Assembly: GCF_043641665.1 (NCBI RefSeq)
Contig: NC_092203.1
Location: 9,091,067-9,155,066 of the forward strand
Source of the DNA: Enoplosus armatus
Taxonomy: Eukaryota > Chordata > Actinopteri > Centrarchiformes > Enoplosidae
Direction: 5' to 3'
DNA: 64,000 bases
Shown here: positions 49,800 to 63,470 of the stretch, piece after piece
Numbering within the stretch: the stretch's first letter is position 1
Layout of the letters: each line of letters opens with the position of its first letter
The notes under the pieces: generated by a model
What the model was told of the DNA's origin: nothing
Database searches by the model: none
Seen by the model: the letters and a program-made list of their open reading frames with translations, nothing else
Translations under genes and position numbers: made by a program

Positions 49800-52700
49800 C
49801 TAGGATTTGACTGCAGAGTTTTTCCAAAGTGGTTTGTGATAGACCCAGCCTTCACCCTGGAGAAGAAGAAGAGACTAGAAATATTATTTTGTAGGACTAA
49901 GGTCTTACAATTCATTTTCTGCAGTGAGTTAACATAAAATCCAATAAAGGCAGCCACCCCATCATGCTATTTATTTGAGTTGGAAATGTACACAAGCAAA
50001 ACAGGAAAAGGAAACAGAATGCTTTGCACTTTCTGGCAATTAGGACACAAACTAAAAAACTAAAACATGTAGATGATCACAAAAAAACTCCTGTGACAAG
50101 CGTTGTCCATTTAAATGAGCCAGATTCTTGGGAAACTTAAATGCTCAAAGTGATTTTAAATGTGTTAAGAGTCGGCACACATGACTTTCCACAGGCTGCT
50201 CTTTGCTTGTCCTGAATGTGATTCCTCATTACGTTGGAATGGACCTCAACCTGACGATTTTCTTTGCAAGAAAGCTGTAATGAATGGTAAAATAAATAAA
50301 GGAGCACCAAAGCTGTGATTCAACTGGCTCACCTCTCTGTCAAAGTATCTGGTCCTCCAAGCGGTTTCAGTCTCAGCGCGGTGCCTCTCCTCCGTCCTCT
50401 GCCTCTCCTCGAGAAGCCTCTTGTGCTCCGTGGCTTTCTCGATATCCTTCTCCCGCAAAGACTCCGTCACATGCTGCCACAGCCGCCTGAAATGCAGTGA
50501 ATTATAATAAGCAACTCCTTGCAAAAGAAATCAAAGTGTGAAGACGTCATAGAGGCAACTGAGCGTCTTGTTCTATGAGAAAATATTTGACCTCACATCA
50601 CCAAAAGTCTGTCTGATAAACAACCTATTAAGAAACTATTCTGACCTGGATTCAGTTGGTCCCTGCTTCTCAGTAGGCCGAACGCTCTTCTTGGTAACAG
50701 GCAGCTTGGTGACGTCGACCACCCTCGTCTCTCCACTGGTGTAGCTGAACTCCAAAACGCCGTTCCACTCGCCCTGCACGCGACACACCACCGCGTTGGT
50801 GGTGTTGTGCTTCACCTCCGCTGTCACCCTACGTTTCGGCAGGACAAAGAAATGAATACGAGGACACCACTGAATATTGATGACATGTTATTTTGAGGAA
50901 TACTTTTCATGCTCACATTAGATTTAAACGCGACTACAAGATGAATAAACAACATTAACATCAACTTGTCTCACTTGTGTAATTTGCCACCGTAAAACGG
51001 TTTAGTCTGGAAAGTGATGATCGCCGAGTAGCCCGACTTAGCGCAGCTGATGTTGACTTTGCCGCCCAGTTCCACCCAGGGAACCGTGAGGATGGAGCGT
51101 GCATATGCACAAGGCAGCGTGAAGGTGTACTCTTCATCGTGCTCCAGCAAAGATAGACAACCTGGAAAGATAAGCAGATGAGACAAAAACCTTCCAATTT
51201 ATAACTCAGTCTTTTCTTGACCTGCGGTTGGATTCTATGCCCTAATTAATTAATTAATTAGCTCATTAGTGCTACCTGGAAGGAGATACTTTATCTGTGT
51301 CGGTGATTGAGGTCATAAATTACTTTGATCAGTAAGAATGAGATATATTTTACCATCAAAGGAAATTAATCAAACCTCATCACTTCAGTCGCTCCTGGCT
51401 AGTTAAAGGTAGGTGTGATTTTGACCACCAGTGGCACTAATGAGCAATGTCTGTACAAGTGGAAACACATGAGGAGGATGCCAACACGCAGAAACAACAA
51501 AAAAACCTTAAAAGCAAACTGGCTTTGCAATGTTTCATAAGGAAGGAAATGCATTCATGTATGCTAGACCTCAAGATGAGAAGTGCTGAACGTTACTGTA
51601 ACCGTAGTTTGTTTACAAAAACCTTGCTGGCTTACCTTCCCCTATCATGGACACTCCAATGGACATCCCCATAAACTTGCTTTTGGTCCACACATGTGTG
51701 TTCACACACATCCGCCTCTCCTGGCATTCAGCGTAGAAGCCAGACACGGGGGGGTGGTGGGACACCTGCTCTGCCACAAAGCGCACTTGGTAGTAATCCT
51801 GGGAGGCGGCTGGGTCAGGGCTTCCCTGCGAGGGCTCCTTGGAGGCCTCGGGTCTCTTGGGTACCTTCCAGGAGCAGTGGAAGGTCTCGCCGATGATGGG
51901 GTTGTAGGGCTTCTTGGCGATGGCGCCCTTGCGGCCCTCGTGGAAGGAGGTGAGGTAGTACTCCACAAAGCGGACCATGCGGTCCTCCGGGCTGATGCCG
52001 TCGGTGATGGTCACAAAGAGGTCCGGGTGTGACATGAAGTCGGCGTACATCTCCAGCAGAGAGCGCTTCTCTAGGATGAAGGTGGGGAGGACCACCTGGG
52101 AGGAGAATCCAAATAAATATGGTCATGACTCACGGAGACAGCCATGTTCCAACACCTTCACATTATTCCCCATCAGTAAATCGAGAAAGTGACCATGTGA
52201 GGCACACTGGACACGACCCCGGGGTCACAGTGTCTACTAGATCTCCATCTGAGGTAAGCCAATGCATCCACCAGATAACTGCGATAAATCAGAAACCCAA
52301 GAGGAGGATATCCAAATACTAGAACAAACTGACACGGGAAGATAGGATGTCCATCCAGGACTTGACTCTTGGTGTTTTTAAGTGTGTGTGTGTGTCCACG
52401 AGTCGTAATTACTAAGCAAGGCGTGCTTACTTCAGCCTGAAAGGTCATTATCATTTTGTGAAAGAATGTCTTTGCTCAACATCTTACTGCAGATTTAGAT
52501 TGGAACATAATCTAATAAAAATACATGACATTAAATAGTTTATAAATAGTGGATGGTGACAAATAGGTAAACACGGAATAAGGAAATAAAATGGGTAAAA
52601 TAAACAACGCTAATGACCCCGAAGTGTTTTTAAAAGTGCTTGAAACACATCCTGTGAGCAGTGAATGTGGGGTTATATATGCCAGCATACAGTATAGTAC

Positions 52701-55700
52701 ATTGTGCTCTAAACAGCTAACCTAAGCACCAACACCTGGAAAGACCTTTCATACCTCTCACTGTGGGACTATTGATCTGAAATTAACAACATAATCCTCA
52801 TAATCGGCTGGTGATGACACAGAAAACCTTATTAAAACACCTTGAAAGACAAAGTGTGGGAAGAGTTGCTGAGAGGGGGGTTGTTTTGCAGCAGTACTTG
52901 GAACTCGACCTACCCGCGTGAGGTCCATGCCCAGCTTCAGCTGGGACAGCAGGTGTAGGATGACGCTGCGCTCCTCCTCCACAGCGCCCAGGTCCTCCTC
53001 TTTGTCTGTGAAGCAGTCCTCCGCCTCATCCTCTGCATCGATGTCTTCCTGTTCCTGAGAGAGGGAGGGGAAGGGGACTTATTCAACAACCTGCTTGAAT
53101 GACTCAGAGAGGTCGAAAGTAAGTGACTGTTTATGTTGTGGGAAACTGCATGACTGCTTTTAAAAAAGCAAAGAATATAAATAGAATGGTTTATGTCTGG
53201 ATTAGAAAGCATTAAGGGTGATAAATAAAGTCAAATCAACTTCCTGATAACCAACAGGTTGGTACAACTTGGAGAGTGGGTGTCATTCCCTTGGTCTTAC
53301 CCCAGAGAAGCTGCAGGACTCTGGGCTGCTGAGCTCCAGACGGCTCCCCTCCAGCGGGCCCTCTCCTGTCGTGAAGCTGCCCAGGGAGCTGCTGCCGTTC
53401 TTCAGGATGTCGGGCAGCTTGGGCTCCAACCACTCGATGGTGGGTCCTGCCATGGACGGGGAGTGCACAGCGGCAGGTTCAGAGGTGCTCACGGTACAAT
53501 CCCCCCCTCCCTCCCAAGTCCCCCTGGCACTCACAGCACACACAAGTAGCTCTACACTCGGCCTACCATTCGCCAAACAACACCCCACAACCGCCTGCCT
53601 GCTGACTGGACAGATGGCTATTCCTTAGACGGCTGCCTTAGACCAAAAGAGTGTAACCCAACCCCTCCGACGAGGCGAGTATCAGGATACTTTGGCCCCG
53701 CCGACAGGAAACATCCCCATCCTCTGATTGGCTAAACCCTCTCAGTATGGCGTGGGCACTTTTTTATGTATGTTTAGAGGTGGGCAGAGCTCATTCAAAT
53801 TCACCTTGTGCGTCGTCAGACAACTTAATCTGATTGGCTGCTGCGATGAGTCTGGCCTAATGAAATATACATTGAGTAATGAGATCTGCTGTGAAAAAGT
53901 GGGACATTAGCGAGACGTTGTCCCATTTTAAAATCATCCTGAATAGAAAGGGTCGAGATATCAGCAAGTTAGACACTTTGGGTTGCCTCTAAAACTCTTC
54001 TGTATGTTTTTTTAATATGAAGCTGATTTAAAGCTGCATTCTGTCCTCAAAGTGTGGTCGATGGATATTTTAACCATCTGAGATCTAATTACCTGGGAGA
54101 CAGGTGGTAAGAATAGGTACGATTCCCTATCAATAATGCAAAATAATTCCACTGTCCAGCCAACGCAAACTGTTAGATTGGGTGCAGGCCTGCAAGTGCA
54201 AGACTATGATTTGTTGTAAGGACTGCAAGTAGCTCGGTATACATTAACTTTTCCTCCTTGATATGTTCGAACAACCTGCAAGTATACAAAACAAACCTAA
54301 AAAAGGCAACACCACCATATTCAGACACACAATATACACACCGACCCCCCTCCACTCACCTCCCAGGGAGCCTCTCTGCCTGGCCACCTGCTGCAGGTGC
54401 AGGATGTGCAGGCACTCATTGAGGCAGTTCATGGTGGCCATGGAAGTGGCCTTGAGCATCAGCAGATCCTGGTCTAGAGGGGAGAGGCTGGGGGCTGCAG
54501 GCAGGCCCTCGATGCCCTGGATCAGATCTCTGTGCTGGCCCTGGGCCTGGGTCATCATCTGGAGGGGGATCATGAGGAAATTTGTCAAGGTTGCCATGTC
54601 TGATTTGACTGTAATGAACTTTGTCTGCACAGGTTCTGTTGTTGATTTTGTTTAAATTTACTGAGATATTCTAACCTGTTTTTAACATCCACGTTTTGAG
54701 ACAATAACATGAACATAAACATTAAAAACATGCCTGTCTGTCAATACCCCTTACCAGCATCACAAAAACACTTGTACAGCTAAGACAGGGGTCTTACTGC
54801 CATATTCTGATTAAAAATCCATAGAGAACAAAATGAATGAAGATCTAAACTGTGCTGCTGTCATCTGCTGATGTTACGGGAAACACAACAGCACCCTCTT
54901 GTGGACAATCTGCATCACTCCAATGAATCAGAGTGAAGAGGAGAGATCACAAGTAAACAAGTCTAAATCAACAAAAGCCCTTCTATAAACTAAGTCTTAA
55001 ATATTTTACATTTACCGCTGGGTGTCTTGTAGGAACATACTGCTGCTTGTACTTTAAGAGATCAACATTTCATTGTTGCATAGTCACATTGCCCTAAAGT
55101 TTAAACATTAATGACGAGTAGGGAGTAGAGTGCCAGCCTTATTTTTTCCTGTTCATCTAACTTTTCCCCACACATCATGATGACTTACTATAATATTTAT
55201 AGATCATTTTATGTATCCGCCATGGCAAGAATTTGAGATGTTTGTGGCTACAGTTTGGTTGCATATTGGATCAGATTTACTTGATTTCACTTGTAACCCA
55301 CATTTCTGCAAAACAGCAGACTAATAAATTGCTTCCTGCTGCATGCACACGGTAATGAGTGTGGTGCATTACAGGAAGTGTGACGTCAGCTAAAAATGGC
55401 ACTTTTCTTAATCTCATTTTAAATATCACAATGACTGAGATCATCAATTTTCACTATTATTTTAAAAACAATTCATACATATTCGCAGCCATTTTAGCTT
55501 ACAAGCCTATAGCACCCGAGTCAATCTCTGATCCTGACATGTCAATTATATGTTAATAAGTGTAACTGTAGGAATAGATTCTGAGCAAAATACATGCTCC
55601 TGTCAACCACACCTCTGTGAGTCAGCCTAACATACTAGACTGACTCACAAAGTGTGTCTCTGGCTTGCTGTACCTCTCTGGCGTCCAGCAGGTGGTCTGG

Positions 55701-57823
55701 CAGCAGGGACCTCTTGCTGGAGTAGAGCGACGAGCCCTTGTTGACCTGCGACCAGCCAAATAAGTTGTTGGGGTTTTGGCTGGGCCGGCGCAGGGACATG
55801 GGTGAGCTGCCGCTGCCTTGAGATGCCATGGAGTAGCTCCGGGACTTGGGTGGGGGATTACTCTGCAATACAAAATGTTAGCTGTTAGAATATAATTCAC
55901 CAACATGTTTTCAAGGGCAATTAAGATTGATTTCATTCCAAATCTACACTGCATACATCTGCCATACGAACAATCTTGTCATTTTGAAAATAAAATGTAC
56001 AACTTTTAAATATATCTCGTCGGGGACTTTTTTTAGTTCTCAAGCATCTAAAAATCATTAAAATGTTGGCAGCATAGTAGTCTGTAGATCAATATCCCGA
56101 TCAATACTAGTGATTACTGTGCTTACACACACAGGGTACAACCTGATACATTTTTACATAAACATTAATATTTCACAGCTCTGATTTTTGCACTGCCGCT
56201 GGCTTTGTTGAATTGCTCCTTTGGCATGTGAGGAAGGAAAACAGGAAACTGAAGACTGTCCAACTCGCATCCGCTCTGTGGCGGAGTCACATTTTTATGT
56301 TTGATTTGAACATAGGCTCATCACACATACAGAGCAGCAGACCTTTAGGGAACATTAATATATTATAATATAATATATATATATATAAAAGGTTTGCATT
56401 AACTGACTTTCAGTGTAAATACAGTACATAAGTATCACAATGGAAAATAGAAAAAACATAATTTCCTCAGTTATATACATAAGGTCCATAAGGTGAATGT
56501 GTGCCTCTGTCAGTAGGTGCTCATATGCATGCCAAGAACAGCATCTTACCTTCCCCATGGCCTCTGTGTGGTGCTGTGTGCAGATCTGCAGTCTGCTCAC
56601 CCAGTGCTGCCTCTCTTTGGCATCGGTGGCTGAGAGACACGCACAAAAACAAGAAAGCAAAACCACATTACAGTTACTCCAGGATGATCTTACTCAGCAT
56701 CGATTCCCGAGTGCTTCTGCCTCATCGGCAGCAGATAATGGAAAACATCCAGATCAATATTGTATGAACCTGATGGATGGTGATGACAATAGACCTGGAG
56801 GTAAACGTAACGTGAAAAGCTCAGAGAGGAGGACACAACCTGACTGTAAAGGGCTGAAACAACAAGCTGACATGATGCACTGTGGTCCGAGGGATGAGTG
56901 TGTGTATTTAGGTACCCACCCCTGAGCTTGTACTGCTCCCCGCTGATGGCGTTGACAGTGAATGTATGCGAGTCTTCGTCACTGGGGGAGATGACGGCCC
57001 CTGCCAGGGGGAGCATGCCGCGGGGCTTCTGGGGCCGCGACTGCTCATTGACGAAGTACTCCAGCAAGCCGGCCTCATTATTTAAGACAAAGAACCTGAA
57101 AACAACAGCCACCATGACAATGTCTCTCTCCCCTACAAACCACCACGGCATTACGTGGATTGGATTAGACTGGATTACAATAATGAACTTGGCTGAAAGT
57201 GGCTGGTGAATTCTGATAAGAGAGTTCCTTGTTCTTACCCTTGACTGGGACACCGTACATTTAAGATTGTCATTATGTTACAACACAGGTATTAAAACTC
57301 ACCTGTACTGCCACCCTGTTACAAGGTTGGTGTATTTCATCAAGTAGCCATCAATATTCTCCATGTGGTCACTGGTATGAGAGGTTAACAAGCAAAAGCA
57401 GACAAAGAACTCTTAATAACAAACTTAGACTGAGTACACAAACATAAACACACAAAGGTGCACGCACAAATCAATCATACAGCCTTGTCTAGTGACAGGA
57501 AGTATAATTTAACTGTTACCTGTCTGATTGGAAAGCAGATTTTATCACCAACTTCAGAGCAAATTGATCATTTATTACAAAAACAGAAGAACATGTTTAT
57601 AACATAATTATGCTGCTGGTGATTTATTAGCTAGGTAAATAAAATACGCCTTGAATCAGTAAACTAGCTTAAATGTATGTGCGTTAGCAACATAAACAGC
57701 CACCCACCTATACTGCCAGCTTTTGGCACTTGCTCTGCCCGAGCTTGGGGTCCTGTTCTGGGGAAATACATCCAGCTTCCCTTCGTTTTCCGCTATTCGT
57801 ATAGCCGTGGTTTCCCCTTGCAT
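49800..57823 (-). CDS. osbpl11: Oxysterol-binding protein-related protein 11 (ORP11)
   Basis: Thirteen exons on the minus strand: 57708-57823, 57303-57371, 56920-57095, 56550-56629, 55674-55862, 54360-54558, 53301-53446, 52914-53054, 51636-52095, 50975-51161, 50646-50828, 50333-50486, 49800-49856. Total 718 residues, phases consistent (human ORP11 about 747). The start is [20 protein letters not shown]. Residues ~40-147 form the PH domain ([20 protein letters not shown] ... [16 protein letters not shown]). A Ser-rich linker and a helical [20 protein letters not shown] region follow. The C-terminal ORD (~370-700) carries the family fingerprint EQVSHHPP near residue 481. ORPs transfer sterol and phospholipid between membranes; ORP11 is known on Golgi and late endosomes, with ORP9, and has been linked to adipocyte differentiation. 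The end reads [12 protein letters not shown] and a stop, differing from the mammalian tail. Confidence 0.95.
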
Positions 57824-59045
57824 AGTCACTAGCAACGAAGCCTCCTTTAGACGCTAACTCAGCTTGCTAGCGTTAAGCTAACCTATGAAGCTAGCTAAGT
57901 CACCACTGATTTGATTAAGTGGACGAGCCTCCCTTATAACACAAAGTGAAGCTGTCGGTTCATCGCTTATCGAAACGCACCACACACCCAACAGACGCGG
58001 GACTGTTAACTCGTCAAGTTAAGTAACGGGAGATAAAACATTGTCTATTCTGCTGATATAGGGAGTAGCCATGTAGCTTGTGCCTGCTAGCTCGCCTGAT
58101 ATTTACTGCTTTGGCAGGAAAACAGTCACGTGACTAGCTCACAGGCGCAGGCTTCCGTGTTCGAGTAAAATAGAAAACACATTAACAATAGCAAAAAGCA
58201 TAAATACACAAAACATTGTTCCCAAAATTCAGAAAAAAAGAACTTCATCACAAGGGGGAAAAAATGTAAAATGGTTAAAGAAAAGGTAAAAATACAATTA
58301 AACCGGAAGTTGAGCATTTTTTTCATTGAATCCTCATGGGTTACTTGTATTGGAGTAAACAAATGAACATATTTAAGATAAATTATAGAACATGATTTTT
58401 TACTTACCTTACTTACCTTACCTTTTTTAGATAAGATTTCAGCTGAATAACAAACAAAATAAATAAATAAACAAGAAAACAAATAAAAATAAAAAAGACA
58501 TCTACGTTTTCGCATACTTCTAACACATGCTAAATTGCTAAATTTTAAGTTTTATTTTTAGTGAACATTGTTTTGAAAAACATCTTGACCGGAAGTGTCA
58601 TACAATATGCTGTCCGGCTTGACCGTTCCGCTACGATGAGACGGCGTGACTGACCTCCCATATTTCCAGTCAATACTTTATAATAAATGACCGATAACAC
58701 GGTAATGCACTTTACATTAGGCTTTCCTTTCTTCTCTGTGCACTCACTATATCCATTCAGCTTTATCAAGTAAACGTAAAAAAAAACCAGTAGTGAACTA
58801 CAAACCTTATAATACGTGTGAAAATGTTACAAATGTGTTAAGATGGCTGTGGTACCATCCACAGTGTTAATGCACATGTTGGTTCCACTTTGGCTGAGGC
58901 AAGAGGTGTAGCCATGGCGAGTGAGGGGAGGGCTGAGTCGGTGGTAGAAATTTATAGGGCGTATGAGGAAGTTATAACAGACGGCGGAAAAAAAGAACAA
59001 CAGGGTCTCCAGTTCAGCTAAACACTTGGACTTGCCACTGTCAAA
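57824..59045. promoter_or_regulatory. Divergent intergenic region of osbpl11 and the gpd1-family gene
   Basis: 1.2 kb separates the two start codons, which point away from each other. No coding sequence was recognised. Both 5' untranslated exons and promoters must lie here or in part further out. A perfect GTCACGTGAC palindrome sits at 58,125-58,134. Whether one shared promoter or two separate ones are used is not visible. Confidence 0.6.
58125..58134. promoter_or_regulatory. Perfect GTCACGTGAC E-box (CLEAR/USF-type site)
   Basis: The 10-bp palindrome equals the consensus bound by TFEB/TFE3/MITF (CLEAR element) and by USF1/2. It lies 302 bp upstream of the osbpl11 start codon and about 910 bp upstream of the gpd1-family start. 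Both kinds of factor control lysosomal or lipid and glucose genes, so it fits these neighbours. Function is inferred. Confidence 0.5.
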
Positions 59046-62000
59046 ATGCCCGGAAAGAAAGTCTGCATCGTCGGATCTGGAAACTGGTAAGAGTCCATCT
59101 GTCTTTTAGAGGCATCTTTCAGAATAAATACCGTTTTTCTCGTTTATGGTGGCATCATGCGATCAACGCTTAACTGGACGCGGATGTTTTGCAGTTTAGC
59201 ACATGTAGCCCCTTTCTGCCAATATGTAATTGTTGCAATATTATTTGGCCCATTATTTCTCACAAAGGGAAGAAAAACTAAAACGTGCAGCTGCTCCCTT
59301 TTGACATCATCTTATTGCAACCTGAAGGATCGGGCTGCAGTGCATGCTGCAACATGCACATGCTTTTCTACGAGCTCAGACAAAAAGTCTGATTATTGTG
59401 GTGCCTCAAAGTGAAAGCACTGAGTAATAATGTCCCAACATTACGCCATTATATTATTCTTCACAGTGACCATGTGTCTCTACAGGGAGGGTGTAGATGT
59501 CCATGCAAATTTAAATTATTTCACCTGATTATAAAGTAAAATGCGAAACAAGTTCTGGGTTTTCAACCCGAACGTCCCCAAAGACCTATTTTAGTTTCTG
59601 TCTGATTCATTAGAGGCTGGGTCTGCAGTGTTTTGGGGGGGGTCTTTGGGTGCTGAATGTTAGTTTTCCACTAACTGTCTGCTCATGTCCCCCACTCCCT
59701 CCCCAGGGGCTCTTCCATTGCCAAAATAATCGGGCACAATGTCAAAGCATCCAACCGGTTCGACCCAATGGTGAACATGTGGGTTTATGAAGAAGTGATT
59801 GATGGGAAGAAGCTAACAGAGATCATCAATACAGAGCATGAAAATGTCAAATATCTACCAGGACACAAGCTGCCCAGGAACGTGGTAAGTGCTTCAATGT
59901 AGTCCGTCTTGTGCCAACAGGTGATCCACTTCACAGCAATCTTACAGCGAGACATTACACAGATTAGATAACTTAACTTTGACCTTCTTCTTCTGTGTCA
60001 TCAAGTGTATCTACCTGTGTTATGTAATTGGCTGCATTGTAAGCGTTGACGTGTACTCATGCAGGAGTCTGCTCACCTAAAAAAGCTGTTCAATGTCTAG
60101 TCTACATAAGAGAAATAGTGTTTCAAAGATAATTATTGATTTACTCACAATGATTGATTTATAATATGCCTTGTTTAGTGGTGTATTTGTCACATTGTCG
60201 TAGAAAGCCGTATGTGGTCATATTGAGATATTTCTCTAAGAAGCTACAATTGGGTTTTAGTTTGTGTTGAATTTTTTATTTCCAACGATCTCAAACATTA
60301 ATGGTAAAACTTAATCAAGACGTGGGTCGCAAGAGCAGGAGCTTATTTCTAAATTAGTTCAGTTTTTGGGAAAAATTCAGCTTTTTTTAAATTGGTTCTG
60401 GCATTATAGCATTTTTGTCATCATTATGGATGTTTATTACCTGTATCTGCTCTGTATTTGCTGCAATAATAATGATTATTATAAAGAAAATCATCTGACA
60501 GGGTTTATTCTCATGCATAATAAATTTAACCCCCCCACAAAATCTCAGCCCTGTTAGTAGACATGTTCCACATATTGGTGCTCCATGATCTGACACCGTT
60601 TAAGGACTAACTTTGCTGTCGATGCGTTGTTAGGTCGCTGTCCCAGACGTCACAGAAGCTGTCAAAGGAGCAAAGATCCTCGTCTTTGTAATCCCACACC
60701 AGTTCATCGCCAAACTCTGCGATCAGATGAAACCTCACGTCGCGGAGGGAACCATCGGGATATCGCTCATAAAAGTAAGATCCTGTCATTGTTCCTCATG
60801 TTGACAAAAAGGGGAAACCAGGCAAATATTCAGTCACCTGACCTTGATTCACAGTTTTCTGTAGCCACAACATCCCGTGATGTTGTAGTTGAGCAACACG
60901 CAGACAGTCACAACAATGATACATGAAGTATTCACTACCTCAAAGCGAAAGCCCTGTAAAGCCACAGATTAGCACAGAAACTTCGAAACGGTCTCTTATT
61001 ATTATTGTTATTGTGACCCAGGGTATCGATGAGGGACCAGATGGACTAAAGCTCATCTCAGACATCATCCGAGAGAAACTAGAGATTGAGGTCAGCGTCC
61101 TAATGGGGGCCAACATCGCCAGCGAGGTGGCAGATGAGAAGTTCTGTGAAACCACCATCGGTTAGACACCGTTTTTTTATTATTGTCATCAGTGTTTCAA
61201 AGTTACTTCAGCATTCAGCTGCACAAACATTTTACTGACGTTGCTTGCATGCATGCAGAGGCTGCTTGAAGGTTGGAAAAAGGATGTGGTGGTCAGACAA
61301 TGACAAAAACATGGCGTTACTTCCCTGTTTTATGAGTATCTTTTTAACAAACAGGGGCAAAAAATGAGGCAAACGGCCTCATCTTCAAAGAGCTGCTTCA
61401 GACTCCCAACTTTCGCATCACTGTCGTGCAGGAGAGTGACACAGTGGAGCTGTGTGGAGCTCTAAAGGTAAAGACAGCCACGTATTGTGAATATGAAGTA
61501 GTGATTCCTCGTTAATACAGGAGGTTCCAAAATTTCGAATCTTCTCTCAGTGTGTTAATCAAAAGCAAAATATCGCATGCCAGAATATTGTGGCAGTAGG
61601 TGCTGGATTCTGCGACGGCCTTGGTTTTGGCGACAACACCAAGGCGGCGGTGATCAGGCTGGGTCTGATGGAAATGATCGCCTTCGCCAAGTTGTTCCGC
61701 AAAGGCCAAGTGAGCTCCACCACTTTCCTGGAGAGCTGCGGCGTGGCCGACCTCATCACCACCTGCTACGGGGGACGAAACCGCAAAGTTGCCGAGGCCT
61801 TTGTCAAAACGTCCAAGGTGAGTCGGACGGCCTTTAAACTTAAACTCACGAACTCCAGAAACAAACATAAACATGTAAATGGGTAGATCATTGGCTTCAG
61901 GGTTAACTCTACCCACCTCTACTTTAGCTACTTCAACAATTTGTCAGTTAGGACAATGTTTTATCCTGAATACCTGAAATAGTTTAGTTACATCAGCTAT

Positions 62001-62898
62001 CTTGAATATATTATGTAGAGTTCGACATATTGCATCATATTAGTTATCTGCTTTTTGCTGAACAGACTACACGCTAAAAGGCTAAGCCAGAGCTCCGGAG
62101 CAAAACATCTAAATGTTGGTGGACTACTTTAACGACGATATGATGATGAATTGAAGATATACAGAATATGTCACCAAACGATATTAAAACTGCTTCTGTA
62201 CGTCTTTTTCTTTAGTCTATCGTTGAGCTGGAGGCAGAAATGCTCAACGGCCAGAAGCTGCAGGGTCCACAGACCTCAGCTGAGGTCTACAAGCTCCTAC
62301 AAAAGAAGGACATGGTCAACAAGTGAGTCCACATACTTCTACTTCTATGTTACCTCGTCTTTTTGGCGAACCCATCATAAGGGCTTATTTCTAAACAAGT
62401 TCATTTTTTTGTATAATTCTGCTTTTTTTAAATTGACTCTGGCATTGAAATCATTGTTGTGCATTTAGTTTTCGTTTGTCATCAGTGTTGGGGTGACCCT
62501 TGGGTGAGTTTATTCAGTATATTCAAATGACCCAAAGGTTTCATTACATATTTATATATTTACACACTCAGTAGCCACTTTATTAGGTACACACACCTGT
62601 ACAATTTATTGCAATTCAAAACAGTTCTGCTATAAATTCTACTGTTAAAAAAGTTCATAATGTTAAGAGTATGCTGACAATTATCAGCTCATCTCTGCCC
62701 ACCTTCACCCTGAGCAGAGGTCTAATAAGTGAAAACACCTGTGTGGGTGTGCAGCACGGCAAACATCCCATAAAAGTCTGAATGTCTTTCTTCTTCTACA
62801 GGTTTCCACTGTTTTCTGCAGTCTATCAGATCTGCTTTGAGGGCAAAGAAGTGAAAGAGTTCATCAACTGTCTGCAGAACCACCCAGAGCACATGTGA
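59046..62898 (+). CDS. gpd1: Cytosolic NAD-dependent glycerol-3-phosphate dehydrogenase (GPD1/GPD1L family)
   Basis: Eight exons: 59046-59086, 59707-59884, 60634-60774, 61022-61160, 61355-61467, 61584-61817, 62216-62322, 62802-62898; 349 residues, the same as human GPD1. The enzyme interconverts dihydroxyacetone phosphate and glycerol-3-phosphate with NADH/NAD+, feeding glycerolipid synthesis and the glycerophosphate shuttle. Seen: the Rossmann motif GSGNWG at residues 10-15, Lys120 at the end of exon 3 (ISLIK|G), the catalytic Lys204 at the end of exon 5 (CGALK|N), and [20 protein letters not shown]. Some residues follow GPD1 (start MPGKK, NHPEHM end, [13 protein letters not shown]); others follow GPD1L ([31 protein letters not shown]). 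It may be the extra fish paralogue sometimes called gpd1c; the exact symbol is uncertain. Confidence 0.95.
62556..62620 (+). repeat. Fragment of a widespread dispersed repeat
   Basis: The phrase actcagtagccactttattaggtacacacacctgtac, in the last gpd1-family intron, is the end of a repeat abundant in fish and amphibian genomes. Only one end is recognisable. It is assigned by resemblance; class not determined. Confidence 0.55.
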
Positions 62899-63360
62899 TG
62901 GGACACCGTTCACTGCTGCTCCTTCAATAGCCATTTACTACCACTAGAGGGTGTAAGAGATTCATCAGATAGAAACGCACAATTACAACCAAGAGCACTT
63001 TTACTAAAGATTATTTGTACTGGTGACATTTCACAAGGGATGTAGCTTAAAAAGCGGTTTCTTTATTACTTTTATAAAATGCTCTGTAATAATATTATCT
63101 CTTGTGCAGGAAAATATAAGTATCAATTAAATTATACTTAATAAACTTAAAATGTTTTTCAACAGGTGAAGGTATTAAAACACGGAGCTCCTTCTAATGC
63201 ACTCCACTTCTTTTATTACCACACAGATGTCATCATTTTGTATTGGGGTACATAAATGCAACACTGTCTGATTAGCTTTTCACTACATGACAGCTAGTTT
63301 ACAATCTCCGAATTTAAACTACGAAGGTGGAGCTGTTTTTTTTTTTTCAATAAAATGAAT
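62899..63360 (+). other. 3' region of the gpd1-family gene
   Basis: Candidate polyadenylation signals on the plus strand are AATAAA at about 63,140 and 63,348. A minus-strand AATAAA equivalent (ttttatt) lies near 63,213, which would serve a convergent gene. Confidence 0.5.
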
Positions 63361-63470
63361 TAATAAGAAACTGTCTTTTGATTTTTGACCCCAGCAAGCT
63401 ATGACACTCTGCTGTCTTTTAAGTTTTAATGTTTTGTCATACGGGAGCACACCCTTCACATGAGAGTGTT

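Noticed and set aside
51583..52032. Plus-strand frame of 149 codons over the osbpl11 ORD exon
   Set aside because: It is antisense to the well-supported exon that carries EQVSHHPP.
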